NCBI GenBank assembly: GCA_949825025.1
Contig: OX463785.1
Location: forward strand, 5,869,979 to 5,933,978
Direction of reading: 5' to 3'
From: Siphlonurus alternatus
Lineage: Eukaryota; Arthropoda; Insecta; Ephemeroptera; Siphlonuridae
DNA: 64,000 nt
The translations under genes were made by a program, and so were the position numbers. The notes under the pieces are model-generated. The model saw only the letters and a program-made list of their open reading frames with translations, was not told the origin of the DNA and searched no databases. Of this stretch, positions 1 to 10,157 are shown piece after piece (the stretch's first letter is position 1; each line of letters begins with the position of its first letter).

Positions 1-27
1 TGAATGGTAGAGTTTATCAGAAAGTGG

Positions 28-345
28 TTGGTTGGTTACCAATGGTGGAACTTGTTTTTCAACATTGTTCACAGTGCTCTCTGGGGCTCCTAATACTTAG
101 TCTGCACGCCAGACAGTTAAGTACCGTTTCTAAGTGGGGCACGCATGTTGTTTGCACAACATTCCGCGGTCTTAATCACCCCAACGGAGTATAGACAGCC
201 ATAAGCTGCCTTCCTCCTACCAACTCCTTCATCTAGTAGCCAGTCACACCCATCCCAAGTCGCGAAAAGTCTGCCGTGTTCAGGATTTGAACCGAGGACC
301 TCTCGGACGAGAGCCAAGTGTACTAACCACTACACTAAACACTAA
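28..345 (-). mobile_element. tRNA-Glu-headed SINE, near complete
   Basis: Read on the minus strand, about 330 to 262 has a pol III A-box-like TAGTGGTTAGT, an anticodon arm with loop CTCTCGT (CTC, Glu) and a B box GGTTCAAATCC. The T stem and acceptor stem do not pair well, so it is a tRNA-derived SINE head and not a working tRNA. The body runs to an (AACC)n tail near 30-40. The same body recurs on the plus strand at 1777-2345, where it is interrupted. The uninterrupted TTAA at 117-120 is the empty counterpart of that insertion site. Confidence 0.75.
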
Positions 346-403
346 GTTTGGAAGTTTTTCCAATCAGAAAGTGAAAGAGACGGTTTTGAAGCACACAGTC
401 TCA

Positions 404-541
404 AATATATGTGTCAACTAGAATCAAAACCCGCTTTTTCCACTTGCCAGCAAGGTTTCTTTTTAAATATTTTTACTTATAAAAATGAGCTTTATGGAAA
501 GTGGTCAAAAGCGGGTTTTGAAACTAGTAGACACATATATA
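404..541. repeat. Short foldback element
   Basis: Inverted repeat: ATATATGTGTCAACTAG with AAAACCCGCTTTT on the left is mirrored by AAAAGCGGGTTTT and CTAGTAGACACATATAT on the right, around an AT-rich loop. No coding content. I saw no second copy in the window. Confidence 0.65.
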
Positions 542-1290
542 ATTCTCCTGAATAACAGCTGTTTACTAATTCATATCTCAAGCTGAAATCTAAGAGGAAT
601 CTTTTAGATTGGTTCTATTTGTCCTAATGGTATACCATCTTGATGTAGTACCAGTCACTTCCAGTGCCCATGTGTCAGTGAAGTTGGATGCTGGAAGTTT
701 TTTGATGACCTTTATTATATTAATTTCAAGGATGTTGATTATGTCACTTATATTTTTCATATTATTAGTAAAGCAACAATTTTTTGTAATTAATCTAAAT
801 TGTAGAGATTATTAATTGAGAGACCATTTTGTTTAAGGAGGTTAATTTTCTAAACTGGAGAGTTCAAAAAACTCCCCAAGATTTATAAAAATATTTAATT
901 TTAGTCCAGTATTCATGCAAATGGTTTAAACAATAGAACTAAATTACAGACAGCTTGTTTAAGTCTGTATAATTAATATTGTTTAAACTGAGTTCTTGTG
1001 GTCACTTATATAATGTATGGAGATGAAATAAAGTGTAATTTTCTATTAAAAACAAATATATGCCATATAAATATAATATATGTGTTTTGACTTTATTTTG
1101 TTTACCAGTGATTTATTTATTTATTTACATTAATTATATACTGTACCAGTTGTTACATTGTGACTTCATACTACATATATAATATAATTAGATATGTAGC
1201 TGGGAAAAAATAACATTATCAACATAATGATAAAAAGAAATCAAATTTGGAAAATATTGCAAAAATTTTATTTAAGATAACAATTTACAC
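542..1290. other. AT-rich sequence, no feature recognised
   Basis: About 750 bases of AT-rich DNA with only short chance reading frames. No splice pattern, repeat family or RNA gene recognised. Confidence 0.5.
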
Positions 1291-1615
1291 TTTAATTGTT
1301 AATAAAAAAAAATCCCTCACACAAAAATTATGAAAAAAATTTAAAATGTTCTCCTCTACACCCCCTATCAGTGGCTAAAATATCAGGTACACAAATACGA
1401 TCTAGTTTTTGAGTTATGAATTTCTAAATTTGACTAATTTAACATGGGAGTTTCATTTCTCCATGTCCATTGTAGTCAACTTTAAAAATTCATAACTCAA
1501 AAACTAGATCGTATTTGTATTCTGGTATTTTAGCTACTGATAGGGGGTGTAGAGGAGAACATTTGAAATTTTTTTCATAATTTTTGTGTGAGGGATTTTT
1601 TTTTTTTTTTTTTTT
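1291..1615. mobile_element. Foldback related to family C1, ends lost
   Basis: Arms with CCCTCACACAAAAATTATG and its complement near 1600, and CTCAAAAACTAGATCG-type inner parts, match the C1 foldback next door. The terminal GGGTAAGG is missing, so this is a degraded or truncated relative. It lies directly before the TTAA of the next element. Confidence 0.7.
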
Positions 1616-1776
1616 CTTTAAGGGTAAGGTAACGCCACCAATGTTAAAAAAAATCTCTCACACAAAAATTATGAAAAAAATTTAAAATGTTCTCCTCTAC
1701 ACCTCCTATCAGTAGCTAAAATATCTAAATTCGATCTAGTTTTTGAGTTATGAATTTTTAAAGTTTACTACTTTAA

Positions 1777-2345
1777 GCGGAATGTTGTGCAAACAACATA
1801 CGTGCCCCGCTAAGAAACGGTACTTAAGGGCATTAGGTGTAGCACCGGTAGTTGGCAACACTGACGTATCTTCACCATGTTAATTTTTGGTCATTGCTCC
1901 TCGGAGCAATTTTTATGCTAGAGCTAAGCGGATTGCTGTAGTATCAAGATAATTAGTAGCCCAAGTGCACAATTTGGCTAAATAAAGCCTGATTTAAAGA
2001 AAAGTATTTTTTAGTAATTTTTTAAATTTACATGCATTTTTCTAAAATATAAAAAAAATACTTTTCTTTAAATCAGGCTTTATTTGGCCAAATTGTGCAC
2101 TTGGGCTACTAATTATCTTGATACTACAGCAATCAGCTTAGCTCTAGCATAAAAATTGCTCCGAGGAGCAATGACCAAAAATTAACATGGTGAAGATACG
2201 TCAGTGTTGCCAACTACCGGTGCTACACCCAATGCCCTTAACTGTCTGGCGTGCAGACTGGGTATTAGGAGCCCCAGAGAGCACTGTGAACAATGTTGAA
2301 AAACAAGTTCCGCCATTGGGAACCAACCAACCAATCAACCAACCA
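1777..2345 (+). mobile_element. SINE (tRNA-Glu type body), 5'-truncated, interrupted
   Basis: Pieces 1777-1827 and 2238-2345 together match the body of the SINE at 28-345, ending in an (AACC)n tail. It is flanked by a 7-base direct repeat ACTTTAA at 1770-1776 and 2346-2352, as expected for LINE-type retroposition. The tRNA head is missing, so it was truncated on insertion. A 410 bp foldback splits it at TTAA. Confidence 0.85.
1828..2237. mobile_element. TTAA foldback, family C6
   Basis: Inverted-repeat element of 410 bp with arms of about 180 bases. It starts GGGCATTAGGTGTAGCACCG and ends CGGTGCTACACCCAATGCCC, with TTAA at 1824-1827 and 2238-2241. The SINE copy at 28-345 shows the same site uninterrupted with a single TTAA, which proves insertion and target duplication. 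No open frame of note. Confidence 0.92.
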
Positions 2346-2629
2346 ACTTTAACATGGAGAAATGGAAATCCCATGTTAAATTAGTCAACTTTAAAAATTC
2401 GTAACTCAAAAACTAGCTCGTATTTGTATTCTGATATTTTAGCTACTGATAGGGGGTGTAGAGGAGAACATTTGAAATTTTTTTCATAATTTTTGTGTGA
2501 GGGATTTTTTTTTTTTTACATTGGTGTTAGGTTGTGTTATCTTACCCTTAAGATTTTTAAGATTTTTCTTCATAATAGAATAACAATTTTTTTAATAAGG
2601 ATATTATATAGCTTAACAATGAAGTATCA

Positions 2630-2730
2630 AACTCAAAATTTTTTATTGCAGAGATGGATAGAGGGTGCAATATTAAAAGCAAAAAGTTGTGCTGAGGTCG
2701 GGTTTGAACCCACACTCCTTTTAGGTCCAT
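2630..2730. mobile_element. Fragment of family B foldback with tRNA-like B box
   Basis: TTTTTTATTGCAGAGATGGATAG followed by a gagggtgcaa-type stretch matches the left end of the CRE foldbacks (family B). A B-box-like GGTTCAAACCC lies on the minus strand near 2700-2720, but no tRNA fold surrounds it. Treated as a repeat remnant. Confidence 0.45.
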
Positions 2731-2890
2731 TGTTTATTGATAAAATACTTAACAAATGTAATGAAAGCCACATTGAATATATATGACGTTTTTTATTTTT
2801 TTAATGATTTTACTGTAGAATAAGTTGCATACATTCAGGGGTTAAATATTATTAGTTATTTTTGAAGTTTTAGTTTAATTATATTATTAA

Positions 2891-3309
2891 GGTATCGATA
2901 ATACGAATAAGCTGTTCGACGTAGTCCCCTTTGATTAACATATAAACCTTTTAGCAAATTCACAAAAATTCTGAACTTTTTGAGAGGCAGATGCCTAAAA
3001 GCCATAGAAAAAAAATAAATACAATTAAACGAGGCATTTTTTTTTAATTATTTTTTAATTTTCAGCATAGAGCTTTCCCCATAAACTTAATAAGTTTATG
3101 GTTTCCCATAGAGAGACACTAAAATCTAAAAACTTAATTTAAAAAAATGGCTCGTTTAAAACGTACAAACGTTTTGAATTTTTGTTTTCTATGACTTCTA
3201 GGCACTAAAATCTGGCTCTAAAAAAAATTAATTTTTGTGAATTTTTGCCAAGGTTTACATACTAATCAAAGGGGACTACGTCGAACGGCTGATCCATGTT
3301 ATCTCTACC
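2891..3309. mobile_element. TTAA foldback, family C3
   Basis: Starts GGTATCGATAATACGAA and ends ATGTTATCTCTACC between TTAA at 2887-2890 and 3310-3313. The arms share GTTCGACGTAGTCCCCTTTG and its complement. A second copy lies at 39405-39783. Non-coding. Confidence 0.88.
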
Positions 3310-3717
3310 TTAATAATTTTAATAAAAGTTCCATCCTTAAAAAAAAAAAAAATCAGTTACGTGGCTTTTGCATCATTTTGCATGTAATTAACGTTCCATG
3401 ATGATTTTTATCTAAATTTGTGTGAAAATGTACACACTTGGTCAGAAAGATTGACATTGCAGACACGCTAATATCTGACTGCGACTGTACAGTTTTGTCC
3501 CAGCAGTATTATAGCAAAAGTATTTTGCAAGTACCGAGAAATCTTTCTCCTCGCCTCTGCGTGAAATTTCAATTTCCACCAACAAGCGCCTCTACTTCAT
3601 ACAGTTATATTTCTCACGACTTGGAAATTTAAAATTGTACGAAACGTTTTCACTTTCCTTCCGTTAAATTAAAAATTAATTACCAACTCCAATTCATTAA
3701 AAACAATGGTCATTTAA

Positions 3718-4103
3718 GGGTAAGATAACACGAACAATCGATTGTTGTAGTCCCATTTGATTAACATGTAAACTTTAGCAATCTCATAATGATTCTGATT
3801 TTTTTTGAGAGACAGTTCTTTTGGCACCAAAAAAATATGGAAAAAATTTCAAAACAATCGGACGATCCAATTTTTTTAAATTAATTTCTTAGTTTAGGTC
3901 TCCATGGGAAAGCCCTATACTGAAAATTTAAAAAATTCCTTTAAAAAAATTGGATCGTCCGATTGTTTTGAAATTTTTTCCACATTTTTTTGGTACTATA
4001 AGAACTGTCTCTAAAAAAAAATTCAGAATTATTATGAGGTTGCTAAGGTTTACATGTTAATCAAATGGGACTACAACAATCGATTGTTCGTGTTATCTTA
4101 CCC
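3718..4103. mobile_element. TTAA foldback, family C2
   Basis: A 386 bp foldback starting GGGTAAGATAACACGAACAA and ending TTGTTCGTGTTATCTTACCC, with TTAA at 3714-3717 and 4104-4107. The arms mirror each other almost throughout, with a short centre around TCTCCATGGGAAAGCCC. It is nearly identical to 28401-28783. Confidence 0.92.
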
Positions 4104-4149
4104 TTAATTCAGAATAATATATTTTTTATTTATTTATTTTTTATTTTTT

Positions 4150-4398
4150 TATTATTAATATTTTTACAAGGATACAACCCTAAGAGCTTAACAGTTCTAA
4201 TTCGCGGCGGGGTAATGGGTAGGGATGAGGTATAGGGTATAGGTAAAGTATGGGGTTATAGCCATGCACGGCCTGCTACGGCGCGTCACAGCATTCGCTG
4301 AGGTGAGACTGAGGGAACCGTGGAAAACCTCAGGACGGACACCTCTACTCTTTATTAATGGGCCAAAGTGATGTCTAAAGTCTGGGGAACCACAAGAT
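4150..4398 (-). mobile_element. 5S-type SINE, 3' part only
   Basis: On the minus strand this carries the SINE core (TCCGTCCTGAGGTTTTCCACGG, split here for length: TCCGTCCTGAGG then TTTTCCACGG) and CTCAGTCTCACCTCAGCGAA, then a GCTCTTAGGG-type tail. It matches the 3' half of the SINE at 53209-53582. The 5S head is absent, so it is 5'-truncated. Confidence 0.75.
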
Positions 4399-4551
4399 AT
4401 TATAATATAAACTTTTTTTTTAAAGAATTATCAGAGACATAAAAAATTGCCATACAATTTAAAATAATACTAACTTTATGAGCTTTATTGCTTTATCATG
4501 CCAAGTAAGTAGCTTAAAATATAATAGAACTTACAGTTTTTAGTAAAGAAT

Positions 4552-4707
4552 TACCATGATTTCATTGCAATAATGATAATGAGCTATCTGCTATTTCAGG
4601 TGAGTGCAATTTTGAGTTTTGAACAAATATAATTTATTAAAATAAAGCTCATTTTTGCGCTCCCTTGAAACAGCAGACAGCTCATTATTGCAACGAAATC
4701 ATATGGT
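4552..4707. repeat. Short foldback
   Basis: ATGATTTCATTGCAATAATG with AATGAGCT and GCTATTTCAGG on the left is mirrored by CCTTGAAACAGCAG, AGCTCATTATTGCAAC and GAAATCAT on the right. Single copy in this window. Confidence 0.65.
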
Positions 4708-4984
4708 AAGCAGATAATAACTCATTATTTCGGACGAGAGACGGTTAAATTCCAGGGGCACCGCGTTTTTGTCGCGTTATTTTACAAAAAAAAATTGTAA
4801 AATAAGTTCTAACGTTCTAATAATGGCTTTACCAGATTTTCATTTCGCTGATAGTGAGAGCACGCAGGGTTTGAAGGCCACGCGTGTCTTTGCTCCACCT
4901 CCCACATGGCTTCCTTGCTGAAGATGCACCAACAAAAAGACACTCGACGTGCAAGCTAGGAAATTATGTAACGTGTGATAACTT

Positions 4985-5245
4985 CCCACATCGTTACATC
5001 ACGGTAGCTTTGCTCCTTTAGTTAAATCAAGGTTTTCGCATCCGATTCTTAATTGGATGGTCGTGAGGTCGATCCCATGCAGGCAACGCCAGACTTTTCA
5101 CAAGTGGTGGTTGCTAATCAACACCCACTAGTGCACCTGAGAAGTGATTGATAGCATGTTCTATCAATTGCCGACCATCCTAACTGAGGTTTCTATGGTT
5201 CCCTCAGTTACAACCAAGCGAATGCTGGTATATGGATTGTCATAT
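4985..5245 (+). mobile_element. tRNA-Lys-headed SINE
   Basis: The head near 5000-5085 has an anticodon arm with TTCTTAA in the loop (CTT, Lys) between CATCCGA and TTGGATG, and the B box GAGGTCGATCCC. The body from about 5165 contains GACCATCCTAACTGAGG and CCCTCAGTTACAACC, the same core found behind the 5S and tRNA-Thr heads. A relative of the body is at 29790-29960. No intact acceptor stem is visible. Confidence 0.75.
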
Positions 5246-5342
5246 ATTAGGTCATTATCGCCCAGATTTAGAAAATACTTTTAAAATCTTAAGTACTCCC
5301 TAGTTGAAAAATTACGTTTTCAACTTATCCTTTGCGCGTCTA

Positions 5343-5580
5343 AAGGCGGATCCACATTGGCGACAACGGCGATACGACGAGATTTAATTTGACGTAAAAG
5401 CTGTGAAATCCTATGCCGCGCGAGCGAATTCGCGGTTGCGACGACGAATATCGTGTTTAATTGCGATGCTCTTTTTTTTTAATCGCCAAATATGGCCACC
5501 AAGGATATTACAGCCAGTGCGCATTATTCGCTTCAAGTCGCCTGATAAAAATCGACATGTGAATCCTCCTTAAGCCTGAT
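5343..5580 (+). mobile_element. Family D MITE
   Basis: GC-richer than its host. Contains GCTGTGAAATCCTATGC, AATCGCCAAATATGGCC and AGTGCGCATTATTCGC, shared with copies at 5685-5896 (reverse) and 12496-12716. Ends are AAGGCGGATCC and GAATCCTCCTT, more diverged than in the other copies. Confidence 0.8.
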
Positions 5581-5684
5581 CTTAATATACGTATTTTTAC
5601 CTTAAAAACACATCTTATTTCCTTTTCACTCAAAGTTGTGCATGGTGAAATGGAGACAATATTTATAGCATTTTATCCTCAATA

Positions 5685-5896
5685 AAGGTGGATTTTCATG
5701 AGCGATTTCCAGCCTGCGACGCGGCGCGAATAAAGCGCACTTGCTGTAACATCCATTGGCGGCCATATTGGGCGATTAAAAGAAAAAGAGCATCGTAATT
5801 AACGCGATTACCGGCGAATTCGCCATCGCATAGGATTTCGCAGCTTTTACGTCAAATCGCGCCGCGTCGTCGTTGTTGCCCATGAAAATCCACCTT
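5685..5896 (-). mobile_element. Family D MITE, reverse orientation
   Basis: Ends are AAGGTGGATTTTCATGAGCG and CATGAAAATCCACCTT, a clear terminal inverted repeat. The internal sequence is the reverse complement of the copy at 12496-12716. Confidence 0.85.
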
Positions 5897-6379
5897 AAGA
5901 GAAAAGAAGACGCGGCGTAATCTCGTCTTTTTCCCTCTTTTTTTCCTCTAAATAAACGGTGCAAAATGGGAGGGAATTAGATGAGGAGGGACTTTAGTAG
6001 TGAATAAAAGTTGAAATTTATTTCAACTTGAGCTAACATCAGTCGGGTTTACAAAGAGCCGGGAAGTGAAATTCAATTTTGATCATCTAGCAACATGTAA
6101 TGTTCAATCGAAGAAAAAAATTGAAAGGATAAAGATAATTAATTATATTTGAGAGAAAGAGAGAGAACGCGATCTTTAAAAGAGAAAAAAAATGCGAAAA
6201 AAAACATATAGCTCAATTCTTTTTATTAAAACATAAACAGCGCCGAGCAATATCTTTTGTCCTTCCAGGAAAATAATTGATAAACATATAATATGTCACA
6301 GTGTATATATGTACATGGGAAATGCATGTGTGGTCCTTGCCAGCTTAATTGCCAGATCCTAATATTTATTTGCTGCTAG

Positions 6380-6533
6380 TCAAGCGCTCATCCAGGACCA
6401 AATTTCAAATTTATGGAAACAATGTTAACAATGGAGGAGGGAAAATGCCTATATTTCCCATGTTAATTTCAAATTTTCGGGATGGGGGGCGCCCCCCCCA
6501 ACCAACCATGCAACCTGTATCCGAGCCTGCTGC
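6380..6533 (+). mobile_element. hAT-like non-autonomous element, family J
   Basis: Opens with CAAGCGCTCATCCAGGACCA and closes with a degenerate ATCCGAGCCTG. Inside is TTTCCCATGTTAATTTC, shared with copies at 11752-11862, 36916-37036, 44045-44144 and 63175-63312. Ends of the CAGGCGCGGATCCAG type are common among hAT elements; that family call is inference. Confidence 0.6.
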
Positions 6534-6780
6534 TTATAGTATATTACCTACCTGTAATTAGTATGAGATGAACGAAGAGAGTTGCATTGTAACGCTGTAG
6601 TCTAAATAATAAAAAGTTGATTGAGGGCGCTACGAGAGCTCCACACCACAGCAGTGAGGTCACCGCGGTGAGAATAGCGGGACTCAGTCGCGAGCTAGCG
6701 GGCAAGCCGGCACTACCGTGTTTCTATTACCTGCTAGAGCTGAGAGCAAGGTAAGTCAGTGTGTTGTTGTATTTCATTAA

Positions 6781-7362
6781 ATTAGGGTAAGGTATAAACA
6801 TGCCCAATGTTAAAAATATTCCCACACATGAAAGTTATAAAACATTTCTTAGAATCAAGTTTTTTATTTATTATTTTTATTATTATTTTTTAAATTCTAC
6901 TTTTGACTGAATATTAAATTATAAGGAGTTTTTAGTGCTATTTTGCCATCCGATTATTGCAATATAATATATATGTATAAAACTATCAACATTCTTCTCT
7001 TTTCTTTCAAATATTGTACTTTTATACATTATACATTGCAATAAACGGATGGCGAAATAGCACTAAATAAACTCCTTATAATTTCTTAAAATGTTCTCCT
7101 CTACAGCCCCTATCAGTAGGTAAAATATCAGGGATACAAACTCGATCTAGTTTATGAGTTAATGATTTTAACATGTAGAGAAATGGAACTTCCATTTTAA
7201 TTAGTCAACTTTAAAAATTCATAATTTAAAAACTAGCTCGAATTTGTGTACCTGATATTTTAGCTATTACTGATAGGGGATGTAGAGGAGAATATTTTAA
7301 GATATGTTTCATAATTTTCATGTGTGAGAATTTTTTTAACATCGGGCATATTACCTTACCGC
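6781..7362. mobile_element. TTAA foldback, family C1, with nested foldback
   Basis: AGGGTAAGGTATAAACATGC near the start and GGGCATATTACCTTACC near the end match the C1 element at 1622-2547. TTAA occurs at 6777-6780 and 7363-7366, though the outermost bases have drifted. The left arm is interrupted by another inverted repeat at 6917-7083. Confidence 0.8.
6917..7083. mobile_element. Small foldback nested in C1
   Basis: AATTATAAGGAGTTTTTAGT and GCTATTTTGCCATCCG are mirrored by CGGATGGCGAAATAGC and ACTCCTTATAATT. It sits inside one arm of the surrounding foldback, so it is the younger insertion. Confidence 0.75.
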
Positions 7363-7369
7363 TTAACAT

Positions 7370-9300
7370 CACATATTTCATTAATTAGAGCAAGCGAACC
7401 GTCACTTCATATTGTAAAGTTTATACGAGTTTCAATTAATATTCACGTCAGTGTGTGTTTGTTTGGCCTAATAACTTAGTGTGCTTTTTATAGCCTTTTT
7501 GTGCTATGAAAATTACAGTTATACCCGATATTATATTAAATAATAAAAGTATTTTAAAATACAATTAATATTAACCACAGGTAAAAATTACTTGATCCTT
7601 TTATCAATAATTTAGCTGTGAAAGTAGAGCGATATAATCTGCTCCTGGTTGAATTTTTTAAATAGCTGGGACATGTATTGTAATTTTTATCTAAAACGAT
7701 CGTATGCTTATTATTGGCAAAAAATACTTTATAACTTTCAAATCTCCACAAACAATTTATTTTTTTAATTTGCAATTTAAATTTTCTTTTTTATGGAAAT
7801 TATTATTAAGTACAATATAATAGTTTATATCATATAACATTATAGTATTTTATTACAATACTAGAAAATTCATTCTTACTTTCATTTTTCCCACGCTGCG
7901 ATGTTAAGTTTAATTTAATCGTATTATCTATGAAAAAAATGTAAGTGGGAATTGTAATTGCGTCGTTTTTATCCTTCTAAATAAGCATAACGTTCAAGCA
8001 CTGATAATATTAATGATATTCATGTTCGAAACTTATTGCTGCAGTTCTATTTACCATTGAAATGGCAGTTACGCCTGCTAAAAATTTGAAATGAGTGCAA
8101 ACATGTAACTGCTCTCTATACTTTTACTTTTTTTTTTTTTTTGCATGTTGGAGATAAAGAATTAGTTAAGTTTGTACTATTATATATTCTCGTTGGGTAA
8201 TCCTGATGTCGTCATTGTAAGTGCTTAGTTTAATTGATAAATAGTGCAATATATGTATAATAATATGTAAAATCAAACCGTATGTAATTGGGTACTTCTA
8301 CTTATATTAGCTGTAGCATTTTAAGTCATATTTTTCGGTCACAAAAACAATAAGAGGAAATAAAAAAAAATTGTTACATCCATCGCAAGAGCATTGTAAC
8401 AACAATGAGGAAATACCAAGCTATTAACGACTTCAAAAAAAAGTACAAAGACATTGCGGTAAATAAACATGTCTATTTTGAATTTCGTTATCCAGAAATT
8501 GTTTGGTCATTCTCCTTTGTCAGGTCTTAACCCTCAGGTGTCGCTTGATCTTAATTAATAAGACACGTGTCGCCCACGTGCATCAAAAATGTATTTATTA
8601 ATATAATGTATGAGAGTTACAGTGCTTTAATTAATTTGTTGTTTAATTATTACGACCGTAATTTATAAGTATAAATTATACTAGTGAAAATTTACTATAT
8701 ATATTTGCATTAAGTGTACAAATAAAACAGAAAACACATTATGAAGTATGGACATTCTGCTATACGTAAAATTCTTTAAGTGTTATAATGTTATAATAAT
8801 TTCAACAATCATTCTTAAAAAAAAAAAAATAAAAAAATAAATGAAAAATAAAAATGAAATATTAAATTCTCTATACTTAATTTAAAAAACTGTACTGTAG
8901 AAGAGTCATTGTTCTAAATTGTTAAGTGCATCATTAATTAATGTAAAAAATATTCAAAAGTTATAAAAAAAAACGAGAAAAAACCACTTCTTCTAGATAT
9001 TCGTATAATTTTCCAGCGATGATTTCTAATAATGTATGCCACTGTTTATTGGTCAATTAGTCTAAATCAGCACCACATTGATAATCAGGGAGATGAACGG
9101 ATGAGAGAGTTTATTTACAATAATTATTATTCATTAATTGCTGTGTTTTGATCAAATAATTAGTGAAAACGTTTACTGTGTTAATTTGAAAACATATTAT
9201 ATAGATGACAATTTGACCCGAATAATTATATAAAAAAAAATAAGAGCTATAATTTTCTAGTGGTTTACCCACTGAACTGGTTCATCCTATTAGCTTTTTA
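7370..9300. other. AT-rich, no gene recognised
   Basis: Nearly 2 kb of AT-rich sequence with only short reading frames and homopolymer runs. No repeat family of this window, splice pattern or RNA fold recognised. Confidence 0.5.
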
Positions 9301-9301
9301 T

Positions 9302-10157
9302 AGATGGAGTCATCATATAAAAGGTTCAGTAGCCAGTCCAATGTAATCAGCTTTAGTACGGTCCCTTAGCATCGAAATATGGCAAAACCGTGCATTTTGT
9401 GATAAAAGCATGAAACTTTCAGGAATCATTAATTTGGTCATAAGAATCAAAATAAAAACCGGTGCCCAAAAATTGCCCAACCCCTTCGACCCCTGGGGGT
9501 GTTTCAAAATGGCGGCTCTGAAAATCCGGGAAATATTTTTTTCTGGTCAAACAAAGATCGGGAATAAAAAGTTTTTCAAACAAAAGTTGCTTGGAATAAT
9601 TGCATAAGTGTCCCTGATTTTTTTCAAAATGCTGTGTTGCCAATTAGAGCACCGACGTTGCCAAATATGCGTAAAATCTATCTATTATGGTATATTAATG
9701 GCACATTGCGTAAAAAATGTACAATGCGTGCCTGAGGACTGAAAATTTTAGGGATGATAGTTTGGGTCATACAAACAATAAAAAAAATCGGTCCCCAAAA
9801 ATTTGAGCCCCCTTTGCCCAACTACGGACATTCCAAAATGGTGACTTTGGTGACTTAGTTAATGAATTTGAAATACATATGTGCATTGAATGAAAACATT
9901 TTTCTTTTACAAAACTGCACTAGGGACGATTTTAAAAGTGTCTCTAATTTTTTTCAAAATTGCTGCGTTGCCAAATCTCTTCATATAGTGAGAATTTTTG
10001 TATTTGGAGAGTGCCTAGTCCTAGTTGATGCATTATTATATTATATAGCCACTAATAATTCACACATTTTTTTTTGACACCGTCTTATCAAGGGCACTTG
10101 TCATAAGGAGTCTATTGAACTGGCTATCAAACCTTCTATATGATGACTCCTTCCATA
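9302..10157. mobile_element. 850 bp inverted-repeat element with internal duplication
   Basis: Terminal inverted repeats of about 40 bases: ATGGAGTCATCATATAAAAGG with AGTAGCCAGTCCAATG on the left and CTATTGAACTGGCTATC with CTATATGATGACTCC on the right. Two similar internal blocks lie about 330 bases apart (about 9405-9650 and 9735-9980), sharing GGTCATA, CAAAATGG and GTGTC(C/T)CT(G/A)ATTTTTTTCAAA. No transposase frame. Superfamily not recognised. Confidence 0.75.

Larger units (their letters stand above)
1622..2547. mobile_element. TTAA foldback, family C1, interrupted
   Basis: A foldback element starting GGGTAAGGTAACGCC and ending GTTATCTTACCC, flanked by TTAA at 1618-1621 and 2548-2551. 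Arms are 1622-1776 and 2346-2547. The middle is occupied by a SINE, which itself carries another foldback. A relative lies at 6781-7362. There is no coding capacity, so it would need a transposase supplied from elsewhere. TTAA target choice is typical of piggyBac-type transposases; that assignment is inference. Confidence 0.85.
5300..6032 (+). mobile_element. Family A MITE split by two family D insertions
   Basis: Ends CCCTAGTTGAAAAATTACG and TTTATTTCAACTTGAG define a family A element. Removing 5343-5580 and 5685-5896 leaves one continuous family A sequence (for example CAAAGTTGTGCATGG and the ATGGTGCAAAAT-like motif). Both inserts belong to family D and lie in opposite orientation to each other. 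Confidence 0.85.

Noticed and set aside
262..330. Possible tRNA-Glu(CTC) gene
   Set aside because: A and B boxes and the anticodon arm exist, but T and acceptor stems do not pair and the sequence continues into a SINE body that recurs nearby.
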